Source of the DNA: Dugong dugon
Taxonomy: Eukaryota > Chordata > Mammalia > Sirenia > Dugongidae
Reading direction: 5' to 3'
DNA: 64,000 bases
Assembly (NCBI GenBank): GCA_030035585.1
Contig: CM057481.1
Span: 6,845,128-6,909,127, forward strand
Below, in pieces: positions 34,071 to 44,789 of the stretch (its first letter is position 1; each line of letters starts with the position of its first letter). The notes below the pieces were generated by a model, which did no database searches, had not been told where the DNA came from, and saw only the letters and a list, made by a program, of their open reading frames with translations. The translations under genes and the position numbers were made by a program.

Positions 34071-34166
34071 ACGAATCCACCAGCTGCTCCTTGGAAACCC
34101 TATGGAGCAGTTCTACTAAGTCCTGTAGGGTCGCTATGAGTCGGAATCGACTCGACGGCAATGGGT
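34071..34166 (+). mobile_element. AfroSINE, 5'-truncated, short type
   Basis: It starts inside the B-box region (acgaatccaccagctgctcc) and ends gaatcgactcgacggcaatg. The tail is close to consensus, suggesting a recent insertion. Confidence 0.9.
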
Positions 34167-34667
34167 GGCTGCTCTGACTAGGTGGGGACCTTGTTTTGTA
34201 AAGGATGCAAAGAGTAGGCAGTTCTCTTGACAAGGTGTTGATGTAACATGGCCACATAATGCCTACATTGCATGGAAGTGTGAGATTATATGTATTTGTG
34301 TAAATACAGATATTGATTGAAAGTATATATATGAAGTGTGTATCTTTATGCAGTAAGACTGCATTTTGCACAAACATGCTAGAGCTTACTGGTGTCTTTT
34401 AAAGTCATCTTGAGATAGGAGGTAGTTGTTCAACAATATGGTTTTTACTTCTGCATTCGCTTGGAGCAAGTTATTATAAGATGTATGAAATCAAGCTCAT
34501 TTCGTAAAAATGATGACAAACCTTATTTGCTATACTTAGTCCTATATGTAATTTGATTATTTACAAAAGTCCCATGCCAAATGTTTTCATTTTAAAAATT
34601 TTATAAAAATATAGAAGATCAATTTGTATGAGACTGTAATGCAGAATCTGTAGCTTGAGAGTTGTGC
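34167..34667. other. No recognised feature
   Basis: Anonymous AT-rich sequence. Confidence 0.55.
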
Positions 34668-34838
34668 TGTTGGGAGTCCTAGTCTGTGATCCGTATCTAA
34701 ATATTTGTGAAGTTCCTTTACTACTCTGAGCCTTGGTTTCCTCAGCTATATAATGGGGATACCAGTGATACCTATTTTATAGAAGAGCTGTAATCATTAA
34801 AAGTGATAATCACGTCTAGGACTTAGCATGTCAGAGTG
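34668..34838 (+). mobile_element. MIR SINE fragment, plus strand
   Basis: 'gagccttggtttcctcagct', 'ataatggggataccagtgat' and 'acctattttatagaagagct' match the MIR core and 3' part. Confidence 0.75.
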
Positions 34839-35199
34839 CAATACAGTAACTCATAACTTTAATAATTTCTTAATTAGAAAGAACTCTAGATATAGTCTAA
34901 TTTTAACTTCCAAATTTACAGGTGAGAAAACCAAAGCTAGATATTATGTTGTAGATGTTACACTACTGGTTAGGGACAGTTCCAACATTTGGGTGATTTT
35001 TCTCTTAAGTTCTTATTGCTCTGCAATGTTCCTCTTTCCTTTGAAATTGATTGCATGGGAAAGAAAAACGTGTACCAAAGGTGGAAGAGTAATAGTGTAT
35101 CACCAGGATGCTTAGGTTATGAGTTTTGAGAGGTATGGAGGTGGAATAACCACGGATCTTGCCCTAAAGGAGCTCACAATCTAATGAGAAAGATGACAT
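34839..35199. other. Probable MIR-like relic or anonymous sequence
   Basis: 'ccaaatttacaggtgagaaa' and 'accaaagctag' weakly resemble an antisense MIR core. No gene. Confidence 0.35.
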
Positions 35200-35495
35200 T
35201 CCCATGCCCACTTATTCTTTTGTGGAATGTTCTTTGCGCATGCATGAAATGAACTGCACCAATCCCATGTCCAACCCTACTAACAGACGTTGCTAATCAA
35301 TCCCAGCACTCTTTCCACCTGATCCTCAATTACTGTGGCAATGAGTTGACGCAGAATAATTCTTATCTGCCCTCCTGACGCTTGGCCCTACTCTGCTTTA
35401 GAGGCAGAGATTGTTTTTTATAATATCCTGAGCAGCTAACACCATAACCAGCACATGGGAGGTACTCAATAAATATTTAATTTACTCATTACAGT
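35200..35495 (+). mobile_element. L2 LINE 3' end relic
   Basis: 'ttagaggcagagattgtttt', 'accataaccagcacatggga' and 'ggtactcaataaatatttaa' give the classic L2 terminal pattern. Confidence 0.65.
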
Positions 35496-35718
35496 AAAAC
35501 TTATCCTCTTACAGCCATTCATTCTATTGCTTGTTAGATGCTCATTGTGACATCAATCATGATCGTCTATTACTTTGAATGTTTATAATGTTTGTGTGCA
35601 TACACATATAGTTGCACATTATTTATTATGTATTATACACATATATTTGCAAAATTTAACTCTCTGAATATTAAACTAAGATGTTTTGCTGAATTTGTGT
35701 AGCTTCCTAATTCTAATA

Positions 35719-35759
35719 AGAACAAAACCAAACCCATTGCCATTGCCATAGCGACCCTA
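35719..35759 (-). mobile_element. Very short AfroSINE insertion with target duplication
   Basis: Only about 41 bases of tail (aaaaccaaacccattgccat ... agcgaccc) lie between ttctaata (35711-35718) and ttctaata (35760-35767). This is a strongly 5'-truncated retroposition event with its duplication preserved. Confidence 0.8.
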
Positions 35760-35859
35760 TTCTAATAGGAAATGCTTATTTAAACATGAAAAAAAAATAA
35801 GATGTATATGGTTTCTGGAGAGTAACTTGGTGGGTATGTGATCTTATTGAATAGGAATG

Positions 35860-36140
35860 AGGTTCTCGTCACTGAGAGTTTATTATTAACAACGAATGGC
35901 TTTGTGAAGTTGCAGAATATTTGCAGGGCTGGGTGGGAAGGGAGAGGAAGTTATTTTAATCACTTGCAGAAGCCATTTATAGTCCCGTCATCTTCTCCGT
36001 CATGAAGATTATCACTTAATTATAAGATAACAAGATTGGCTGTTTAGATATCAGAGATAGAAACGCGCAAGCCGGGATCAAAGTGGAAATCAATTCTCAA
36101 AAGGTTCTGGGTACTCATTAATAAAGTTGGTACAGCCGCG
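35860..36140. other. Candidate conserved non-coding block
   Basis: Unique-looking; it contains 'cacttaattataagataaca' (homeodomain plus GATA-type cores), 'gggatcaaagtgg' (TCF/LEF-type atcaaag), 'ctcattaataaag' and 'tttattattaacaacg'. No open frame or repeat signature. Enhancer function is inference. Confidence 0.35.
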
Positions 36141-36399
36141 TGCCTATCAGCCTAGCCTAGGTTTGGGTGTTTATTTTAAAAACATTAGATGAGCTGACAT
36201 CTCTGGCCTTTAGGTCAGACAGGATGACCGTTGGTAAATCCACATAGGACAGCTCGTTCAAGTGGGAAGTTGCACAGCAGAGGGCATTGATGAAGGCACC
36301 TGATCTCACCATGCAGGGCGGCAAAGGTCCCAGGACCCTCCCCCAGGAGAAGGCCATTGCTTGCCTGCATTCAACTCAATGTCCAAGCTGTGTACACTC
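36141..36399. other. No recognised feature
   Basis: Short anonymous stretch before the LTR. Confidence 0.5.
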
Positions 36400-36740
36400 T
36401 GTTAGGCTGGGTTCTCCAGTGAAGCAAAACCACTGGAGTGCCTACACACACACGCACACACACACGTGGGCACATAGAGAGAGAGAAAGAGAGATTTATA
36501 TCAAGGAAATAGCTCACAAAGTTGTAGAGCCTGGAAAGTCCCAAGTCCATGGGTTAGGCGTTACGCTGGAGGCTTCTCCTGACTCATGTAGCTGCAGGAG
36601 CTGACAAACCCAAGATCAGCAGGTCAGATAGTAGGCTGCTGGCTCAAGTCCCAAGAACTGGAGATAAGATGATGAGGAGCCGAATGCCAAACCACAGAAT
36701 CATGGCCAAGCCAAGCTGACACACAGCCTTAACCACCACA
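36400..36740 (-). mobile_element. ERVL (MLT2-like) solo LTR, minus strand
   Basis: It starts TGTTAGGCTGGGTTCTCCAG and ends 'gctgacacacagccttaacc' plus accaca, the reverse complement of the start of the copy at 13739. 'gctgctggctcaagtcccaa' is shared in inverse. No clear 5-bp duplication (cactc versus cagac). No coding interior. Confidence 0.8.
36443..36493 (+). repeat. (CA)n and (GA)n simple repeat inside the LTR
   Basis: Corresponds to the microsatellite-prone TA/TG/GA zone of the related LTR at 14.15-14.2 kb. Confidence 0.85.
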
Positions 36741-37171
36741 CAGACCTAGTGGCTTGAACAAAGGCTATTGCTGTCCAAGAATGCTTTTCTCGGGGGATGA
36801 CTGTTAGCTCACATAGGAGCAAATGGATGTGTGGAAGTAATAGAGAACAGATTTCAGTTCTACCTAACTTCCAAACTCAGCTCTCTGAGAACGGTCAGAT
36901 CTGGCATGTGAACAAGGGTGGGGGAAGTATCACTGACACTGAAAGTCCATTTGGCAGGGACAGTGTTGAGGGAAATACAGCAAGGCAGCCTCCTGGGGCA
37001 GACAGCAGGATGGGGAAGTGGGGAAATGGATCTAAAGGGGCAGACTATCACCGTGCCTCACGATTAGTAGGTTCCCATAAAAACGTATTGAATGAAAAGG
37101 TATCTCATAGGTAGTTGGATTAAATTATGTTACGTCACACCATTATTTTCTTAGCACCTGCTATAGTGCTA
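36741..37171. other. No recognised gene
   Basis: Anonymous sequence. It includes a CRE-like ttacgtcac at about 37131 and a 105-codon frame without a domain. Confidence 0.5.
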
Positions 37172-37378
37172 GGATCCCTGGTGGCAAAGTAGTTGAGAGC
37201 TCAGCTGCTAACCAAAAGTTGGGCAGTTCAAATCCACCAGCCACTCCTTGGAAACCCGATAGAGCAGTTCTTCTCTGTCCTATAGGGCTGCTATAGGATT
37301 GCTATGAGTTGGAATCAATTCAACAGCAAGGGATTTGTTTCTTTTGTTTTTGTTTTTGTTTTTTTTTTTTGGTTTTAC
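37172..37378 (+). mobile_element. AfroSINE, short type, with T-rich tail
   Basis: The head ggatccctggtggcaaagta and B-box ggcagttcaaatcc lead to tail 'gttggaatcaattcaacagc' and a long TTTTG/T tract. Near matches ctatagtgcta before and ctatgtgcta after suggest a duplication. Confidence 0.9.
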
Positions 37379-37499
37379 TATGTGCTAAGTGCTGTGAGGG
37401 TGGAACAATGAATTCAACCCAGATGCAGTCCTCCAAAATGTCCACAATGCTTTCATTTTCAAAAGTACTTTAAATGTCTGTCTGTGTTTTATTGGACCT

Positions 37500-38030
37500 G
37501 TACAATCTCCCTCTAAAGTGGGCTTTGTTAGCTCCATTTTACAGAGAAGGGATGGGGCAGTGGTGATTCAGTGGTAGAATTCTTGCCTTCCGTGCAGGAG
37601 ACCGGGGCTTGATGTCTAGCCATTGTACCTCATATGCAACCACCACCCATCTGCCAATGGAGGCTTTCATATTACTATGATGCTGAACAGACTTCAGAGG
37701 AGCTTCCAGACTAAGACAGACTAGAAAGAAAGTCCTGGTGATCTACTTCTGAAAATTAGCCACTGAAAACCGCGGGGATCACAACAATCGTGTCTTCAAC
37801 TGATCATGGAGATGGCACAGGACTGAGCAATGTTTCATTGTACATGGGGTCACCATGAGTCAGTGGCCAACTCACTGGCAGGTAACAGCAATAGAGAAGG
37901 TCCCTAACTTCTGGGAGGTTAAGAGACTTGTCCAAGGTCATACAGCTGGTAAGAGAACTCAGTGGGAACTACAAACTCTGGCTTACAGGCTCTACAGCTC
38001 TGCATCAGCCCATCCTGAGTTTTGAAGTCA
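37500..38030 (-). mobile_element. MIR SINE, minus strand, split by another SINE
   Basis: The left part 'gctccattttacagagaagg' and right part 'gaggttaagagacttgtcc', 'aaggtcatacagctggtaag' form one antisense MIR, interrupted exactly by the element at 37551-37892. Confidence 0.78.
37551..37892 (+). mobile_element. SINE with tRNA-Gly-like head and RTE-type tail
   Basis: The head 37557-37626 resembles tRNA-Gly: A-box tggtgattcagtgg, 'gtagaattcttgcc' stem, anticodon-position tcc, B-box ggcttgatgtc. It is followed by about 190 bases of middle and a tail 'caccatgagtcagtggccaa' similar to AfroSINE/RTE ends. An 8-bp duplication agagaagg (37543-37550 and 37893-37900) gives exact borders inside a MIR. 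A 5'-truncated relative on the minus strand lies at 59923-60520. The middle 'cctggtgatctacttctgaa' is shared with one AfroSINE subtype. Several B-box bases are mutated, so it is probably transcriptionally dead. Confidence 0.85.
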
Positions 38031-38184
38031 GCTTCTTGGAGGGGCTACTAGATATTTCTACAGAACGGGTTGTTGATCCAGTTCAGTAAGGTTTTTCTTC
38101 TTTCAGCTACTGGTTGAATGAATCCAGTACGTCATGTTATAGATTGTGTTATAGCTATATATCTATCCAATATTCCCATAGGGG

Positions 38185-38325
38185 GTACCCTTGAGAATCA
38201 TCTGGGAGCCTTTATAATTGCAGATTTGGGGGCCCCCACTGGGTCTAATACATGAGGGTGGGCTCTCAGCAAGATCCTCAAGTGATTGCTGTGGGGTCAT
38301 CCTAATGGTTGAGTCTGCTTTCGTA
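38185..38325 (+). mobile_element. MER5-type hAT transposon relic
   Basis: 'cttgagaatcatctgggagc' and 'gggggcccccactgggtcta' resemble the MER5A consensus (agaatcacctgg ... ggccccacccc). 'ctcaagtgattgctgtgg' follows. Confidence 0.6.
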
Positions 38326-38440
38326 AATCACAGAAGTAGCTCGGACTCATTTTACAAATGAGGAAAATGAAGCCTATAGAATCAGAGTGAGTAGTTCAGT
38401 GACACAAGGCTAGCTGGTGTCAAGCGTGGGTGTTCATGTG
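38326..38440 (-). mobile_element. MIR fragment, minus strand
   Basis: 'cattttacaaatgaggaaaa', 'gtgacacaaggctagctggt' follow the reverse MIR core. Confidence 0.6.
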
Positions 38441-38946
38441 ACAGTAAATAAAATCAACACCAAATAAGAATATTTGCTGAAGAGCATGATCTAAGAATGG
38501 GTACATATAGCTTATTTGGCTGATGCACTCTTTTGTATATGTGCTTCTGATGGCTAAATGTGAATCAGATGACACTTTGATCAGAGAAGATGTAACCTAA
38601 CAACACATATTGATTTAGTTCATATAGCAAGGTGAAACACCGCTCCCCACATATAGATCATTTTCAAAAGAGACATAATGGAGCTGCCTAGAAGTCTCTT
38701 ATTTCTGATGAGTACAGGTTGGATTTTTGAAATAGGTACACAAGGATGAGGAAATGTACAGTCATTGATTAAAAGAGAAGATTCACACTTTGTGTTGGGA
38801 GATGGATCTTTTATTAATGAACCTGATTTTAGAGCAAAGATATGTGCTAGCTCAAGAAATTAGCCTTCTACTACAGGATTAACACAGGGACTCATAAAGA
38901 CCTCTAGTCTCCAAAGTGGCCTTGTTTTATCCCTAGGAGGTACATG
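38441..38946. other. No recognised feature
   Basis: Anonymous AT-rich sequence. Confidence 0.55.
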
Positions 38947-39160
38947 GAGTCCTTAGGTGGCACAAACAGTTAATGCACTCAACGCCAACTGAAAGGTTGA
39001 TGGCTGGATCTCACCCAAAGGTATGTCAGGGGGAAGGCCTGGAGATGTGTGTTGGAAAGACCACAGCTATTGGCAACCCTATGGCTGCTGCAGTCTGCTC
39101 TGAAACACCTGAGGTCACCATGAGTCGCAATCAACTTGAGGGAAACTGGTTTGGTTTTGA
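38947..39160 (+). mobile_element. AfroSINE, diverged long type
   Basis: 'gtccttaggtggcacaaaca' head, 'gaaggcctggagatgtg' middle and tail 'gagtcgcaatcaacttgagg' are clear, with mutated B-box (tggctggatctc). One of the older copies. Confidence 0.85.
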
Positions 39161-39299
39161 TTTAGAAGATACATAAATTATTAAAAAAATATATATTTTT
39201 AACCCATTTGTCTTGATGGAAGTGAGAACTTAGAAAAAACTGAGCGACTGGTAGGAATATACTTACATAACAAGTATTTCTAAGTGTCCCTCTTGCCAG

Positions 39300-40160
39300 G
39301 TAGGCTCACTCGTGAAGTGTAATAATTATTATAAATGATTTTAACAGCACTTCCAGTGATCTGCTTAATCCACCAAACTTAGAGTGAGGACTGGCGTTCC
39401 TTCATGACTCTGGAGATGAAGTTGACAAAGGAGGCAGCTGCTGGAGCGGGTACAGCCGTGACAGGGCTTCTCTACCGATCGTTTGAAAACCTATTTCCCA
39501 AGATTCTATCTCAAGCACTGACGTTAAAGTGCATTAGCTCTTCAATCTTTGAACCTCGGCAGCAGTATTTTCTATGATACATTTAATGAATCTGTGTATA
39601 TGGTACATTTGTTTTTCTAAGAAGGAGCTTTTCCACATCCTCTCCCCAGGCCTGCGTTTACTGGGTTTATGCCATCTCTTATGGAAGATAATTCAAAGCC
39701 TGTTATTAAGACAATGGTTTTGACTTTAGAATGAGTTTATGTCTTTAAGGATAGTTTTCAGCAAATGAGCCAACCGTATGTTAAATCAAATTTAACATCC
39801 ATTATGAAACACTGAATCATACTTTCTATCTCAGTAATGATAACAAATGATCGCTTATCTCATGTTCTTCTCATTTCTACTGCTTCTCATCAATCTCGCT
39901 AATATTGGAGAGATTTATTAAATGAACAAGCGTCCAACTATAACTGTTAATATTAATAGCTTCTTTTTATATTTTCTCTTGCTGGCTTCTTTTTCCATGC
40001 TTGCTTAAGCTCGCTTTAATGTAGACTTTAAAAGTAATAGTTTTTCTTATTCTGAAATAATAATTAATAGAAAATTAGTATGTTAGTAATAAAATCATTT
40101 TAATGAAACTGTGCAATTATACCAGCCCATTACAAGGTATAGGATTTGTTATGTGCACAG
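39300..40160. other. Candidate conserved non-coding block (long)
   Basis: 860 bases with no transposon trace, unusual here. AT-rich motifs cluster at 39.9-40.1 kb ('gttaatattaatagc', 'gaaataataattaatag', 'attttaatgaaac') with a GATA-like 'tgataacaaatgatcgc'. No long open frame. The repeat-free length suggests constraint, which needs alignment. Confidence 0.33.
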
Positions 40161-40917
40161 CACTGGAAGCAAAGATCTTTTTTTTACTACAGTAAAACAG
40201 TTGATTTTAAAACTCTGGAATCATTCCACATCCCTTATGACTTAAAATCGCTACTTCTGCAGTAAAAGTTTAAATCACTTGAGTAAATTTGTAATTTAAT
40301 TTTTAAAGCTTAACTAACATTTATTCTTCCTTTCTAAGTGCTTTCTGTTGGGAGAAATTGTAAAAAGTTGCCTCTATGTTTTTGCAGGCTTTTACTGTGA
40401 ATCTTCAGCTTAACTCCCAAACAGGTAACTTCTCCCAAGCCCTCAATTCTGGAAGAGGTTCACCATATTGTTTCTTCTCCTAGGCTCTAAATCTGGATCT
40501 CTACCTCTCTCCTTTCTGTCCTAAATCAAATACGTTTTCAGGCACAGCCACTTTTTTTTTTTTATAAAATCATCTGTCAGATGTTTAAACCTCTTGCTGC
40601 CGGAGCTCCTTACCTAACCCTTAGATTTCTACCTCGACCTCCCGGTTGAGTTCCGAGACGCTCCTCTTTTCTCTTGAATCCATCCTGCATTTCTACAGAA
40701 ACAAATTTTGCTCAGTCTTCACAATTCCTAGTTATTTCATCAAGTCAGATGTTTCTTGATGTCAAGGATTATAGCACAAACCTGTTCCATATTCCCCATA
40801 ATTCCTCCTTTGCACCAGATAACACATATCATAAAATTTTACCTAATGAGGTTCTTATAAGCAAAATTTCTTTGTAAATGGCAAAACATCACATTAACAT
40901 AATGAATTATTTTTACT
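40161..40917. other. No recognised feature
   Basis: Anonymous sequence with a 12-base T run near 40.55 kb. The 67-codon plus frame at 40.67 kb lacks a domain. Confidence 0.55.
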
Positions 40918-41040
40918 AGAATAATAATAATAGCAACCATTTAAAGAGTACTATCTATATATTGGGTGTTTTATGTATATATTATCTCGACTCCTTATAC
41001 CAAGTCTGAGAGGGGGAAATTATTCCTGCTTGTAGTGAAT
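40918..41040 (-). mobile_element. MIR fragment, minus strand
   Basis: 'aataatagcaaccatttaaa', 'attatctcgactccttatac' and 'gagagggggaaattattcc' resemble a diverged reverse MIR. Confidence 0.5.
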
Positions 41041-41392
41041 GAAATGCCTCTCAGTTGACAATCATGAGCTGATTTGTAACATCTCTTTTATTATCTCTAA
41101 GTGTTAAATTATTCTTTTAGCTGTAGGTTTTCATTTTGTTTGTTTGGTTTTTTTAACTTTTAGGGCACTTCTGTTGCTCTTCTCTCAGATTCTAAGGCCC
41201 TCTAGATACTGTGTTTTATATTTCACATAATACCTAAGAAAGCACCTTATACTTAGCAGGCTTGATAAATGATTCTTGGTTTGAGGAAATAGTAAAATAA
41301 AATATAATAGTTTAAAACTTATTATTTCTTGATCGACTGTAGTTATTAAAAGCTGACCAGAGTTTTAATCTGAGCAGTACTAGGAAGAGTGG

Positions 41393-41774
41393 CCTCACAT
41401 GTCTGTCAGTCTGTTGAATTATGGTGTCTGTGAAGAGTATTGAAAATACCACAGACTGCCAGAAGAACGAACAAATCTGTCTTTGAAGAAGTACAGCCAC
41501 AATGCTCCTTAGAAGCGGGGATGGCGAGACTTCACCTCACATACTTTGGACATGTTATCAGGAGGGATCAGTCCCTGGAGAAGGACATCATGCTTGGTAA
41601 AGTAGAGGGTCAGCGAAAAAGAGGACGATCCTAAATTAGATGGATTGACACGGTGGCTACAACAACAGGCTCAAGCATAACGTTTGTGAGGATTGGCCCA
41701 GGACCTGGCAGCTTTCTGTTCTGTTGTACATAGGGCTGTTATGAGTAGCAACTGACTTGACGGCACTAACAACG
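41393..41774 (+). mobile_element. RTE/BovB-type LINE, 5'-truncated, perfect duplication
   Basis: The 382-base 3' end has 'cttcacctcacatactttgg' and 'ggagggatcagtccctggag', encoding the LTYFGHVIRRDQSLEKDIML signature, then tail 'actgacttgacggcactaac'. Both sides carry ggaagagtgg (41383-41392 and 41775-41784), an exact 10-bp duplication. An in-frame stop follows GRS. Confidence 0.92.
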
Positions 41775-41784
41775 GGAAGAGTGG

Positions 41785-42119
41785 ATTGGGGTCTTGGGGA
41801 AAGACCAGTATAAGGGGGAGGGGGGGGGTTCTTTTGTGAAACATTCACAGAATGTTTCTACCATAAAGTAGAGTTTCATGAGTGGAGGCATAGAGAAGGG
41901 GGATAACTAACAGGGTCACGTATTTCATTTCTCGTAGTAGCAGGGCTGAGACTAATAGCTAGCATTGTAGCTTCAGATGAGGGGTGATGTACACGGGCAA
42001 CGGATACAAGGAAGCCAGCAGAAATGAAGCCGTGAAATGAGCTCTCTTTTTCACATGAATTAATTAATCCCTTGGCAGAGTTGGGGGTGGATTAACATAG
42101 AGGAAAAATGGCAGACCGT
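41785..42119. other. No recognised feature
   Basis: Anonymous sequence with a G run at 41.82 kb. Confidence 0.5.
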
Positions 42120-42295
42120 TGAGTTAGGGATGCATTAATATGTCAGTTCTCTTGGTCTCAGTTTCAGTGATCTGTAAAGTGGAGCTAAAGCTTATCCCCA
42201 GGAGTGTTGTGGGATGTAAGAAAACAATGCATGTAAAGTGCTTAGAATAATGGCGGATAGATATTAAAGGGGCTACTGACGGTAGCTGCTGTTAT
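42120..42295 (+). mobile_element. MIR fragment, plus strand
   Basis: 'ggtctcagtttcagtgatct', 'gtaaagtggagctaaagc', 'atgtaaagtgcttagaataa' and a 'tgttattatt' end follow MIR order. Confidence 0.7.
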
Positions 42296-43399
42296 TATTT
42301 TTGTAACTATAATATATATTAATATATAGTATTGTATATTACAGTTATGTTAGTGATTATATATTCTTCTCATTATTATGTGTTATTTAGTAGCATTAAT
42401 ATAGAACATATAATTACTACTAAAAATAATGTTGGACGTAAAGCCTTTGCATTCTTAGAAACTCCATTGCTGAGACTAGCAAACCATTACAGAGTTAGCT
42501 TGAATTACCCGACTCCTAAGTGATTCAATGCAATGAGGAAATGATCTATAGTTTTAAAAATGTCAATGCACACTTAAAAATTCGAAACCACACACACAAA
42601 AAAGGGAAGTTTCTTTAATTCTCCTCTGAGGATTTCAGGAGGTCAAGCAGAGAACAAAACCCTTAAGGATCTTTTAGGATTTTAGGATAAAAAGCCTTTG
42701 GACGTTGCTATGTCAAAGAGAAGGTCACTTCACTTAAAACCCATTGTTAAGCATACTGTAAATCTAAAGGCAAAACATGGGAACTGCTATGTGAAGGCTA
42801 ATAGGTTATAAAGCTTGTTCACTGCTATGTGACTAAATAGTGAAAAAACAAAACAAAAAAACACCTACTTGAGACCTAACAGAAGGCAAAGAATTAACAA
42901 CCTCAGACCTTTGAGTAATCGATAGGTACCACCAACCCTCCCTTCTTCTAGAGTCTACAAAAGAGAGAAGGAGCACCTGCCTTGAAATTAAATAGTCATC
43001 GAAGGTTGGCTTAATGCTGAAGACGCTATCGAATATTCTAAAATGGGCTGTTCAGAGACTTCGTTTAAAAAATGCCATTTAGAATGTTTCCCATTTGATC
43101 TACAATTAGGCTTACATTCTCAGCCCTACTGTAAATTTTTATAATCCAGTCCTCACTGCTGTCATATGCCTAATCAAATAGGAAATTGCTTCTCTGGGTT
43201 TGACCAAGATATAGAGGGGAAGACTGTGCATCATCAGCATAATAATATTATCTAAAGTTAGGACATCTGTGGTGCAATCCAATAGAAATATGTGGGTGCC
43301 CTGCACGGACTAAGAATTCAGTTCTACGGAGTTTTATTTATAAAATCTTTAACTTGTGGTGACCAAGCCGTTAGAGTCAGTTCTGGTTTTGCAAAAGAC
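42296..43399. other. No recognised feature
   Basis: AT-rich anonymous sequence; no exon or named repeat. Confidence 0.55.
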
Positions 43400-43925
43400 T
43401 TTGTGCTTATCAAATACCTACTAAGTTTGTACAGTGTGCTGTGTTAAGCTCTGTGGAGGGAACTAAATGATTAAGACCCAGTGTCTGCTGTCAAGGAGCT
43501 TTGTGTCTAACTGGGGAGACAGGCACAAATGTAGCAGGGCTTTGGAGGGTTACTTATTGGTCGTACTCCATGGTATGTGAATGCCAAGACAATTTATTTA
43601 TTGGGTGCACTAGAAACGTTTGATGGAAGAAGTGACCTTTGAACTGGGCCTTGACAGTTTCAACTAGTAGAAATGTGCAGAAAAGACGGTAGATGCTAGA
43701 AATAGTGATTGTACTGATACAACCAGAGAAGAGGCAGCTGGTGACTCTAAGGCTGGAAAAAACGAGAAGGGCCAGATCAGAGGATTTTAAATGCCATTTG
43801 GCAGTGGAGGGGGCTTCGGACTTGATTCTGGAAGCGCTGGGGGGGCCCCAGAGGCTTTAGAAGAGGGGCGTAACAAGATCAAGTCTGTGTTTCCTGAGGA
43901 TAAACGTAGTACTTGGTGGTGGATT
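43400..43925 (+). mobile_element. Ancient dispersed repeat
   Basis: 'ctgctgtcaaggagctttgt', 'tgaactgggccttgacag' and 'ttcggacttgattctgga' occur in the same order as in the repeats at 6.5, 33.2 and 61.8 kb. Strongly diverged. Confidence 0.5.
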
Positions 43926-44154
43926 TGATTAGTACTTCAGTAGTAGGAACAGTTGAAACAATAAAACTAGAAAGGAGAGAAAAGGCGGAAATGTAGAGAT
44001 GGAGTCACCAGGACTTGAGGAACAGTTAAGTGTTGACAGTGGGAGGCAGGTAGAAGCCAAAGGTTTATTTCCAGGTTTACAGTCCAGGTGAGGCTTGATT
44101 TTCTTATCTGAGACATTGAAAATATGCCATACAGAGACAGAGACAAAACTAATT

Positions 44155-44290
44155 AATAGAAAACCTTGTTTTAGAGATGTGTACACATTCGCACGCACAC
44201 ACTCACACCCCACACCACACCACACACACATATGTGTGTGTACATAGTATGTATGTATCTATCTATCTGTCTATAGATAAATAGATAAAC
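44155..44290. repeat. Complex CA/TG and TATC simple repeats with palindrome
   Basis: CA-rich (CACAC/CACC) units run into a 20-bp perfect palindrome acacacacatatgtgtgtgt (44222-44241), then TGTA and (TATC)n units. Confidence 0.85.
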
Positions 44291-44789
44291 ATCATACTAC
44301 TCTGATCCTGAGCAGCTGCTGGTTTTAAGTGCACCACTGATTTTATAATACTGTGGAAAAAAGAAATACCACCAATTTAAACATATATACCCATCTCCAT
44401 CTGCTTATATTAAAAATGTAAAAAATAGGCATCTTAATATTAAGGCAATATAGTAATGACCCTGAAGCTGTTTATATTTACTGCTAGTTTATTGGACAAT
44501 CAAGTAATTGTAGCAGGTACATATTTTCTAATATTAGAATTCAATTCTTACCTCTTTTTGTTTATTGGCTAGCTTTGTGACTTTAGGCAAGTCATTTCAC
44601 CTCTAGGGGGCCAAAGACTCTAAAGTGCATTAAAAAACAAAACAAAACAAACAAAAATACACAATAGGAAGCCCTTGGCTTATTATGCCTCCCTTATATT
44701 CTTTCACTTCTTAGCAAACTCCATCATTCAAATTAAAAGATTATTAAAATGCTCCCTATATTTCAATTTAAAAATTAAATTAAAAAAAA
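44291..44789. other. No gene; A-rich repeat
   Basis: A (AAAAC)n-type stretch lies near 44.63-44.66 kb. 'gactttaggcaagtcatttc' at 44.58 kb is a small MIR-like piece. Confidence 0.5.

Noticed and set aside
33952-34377. 141-codon minus frame
   Set aside because: It runs through the AfroSINE at 34071-34166 and has no domain.
37557-37626. A functional tRNA-Gly gene
   Set aside because: The acceptor ends do not pair well, the B-box is mutated, and the sequence continues into a SINE body with an exact target duplication.
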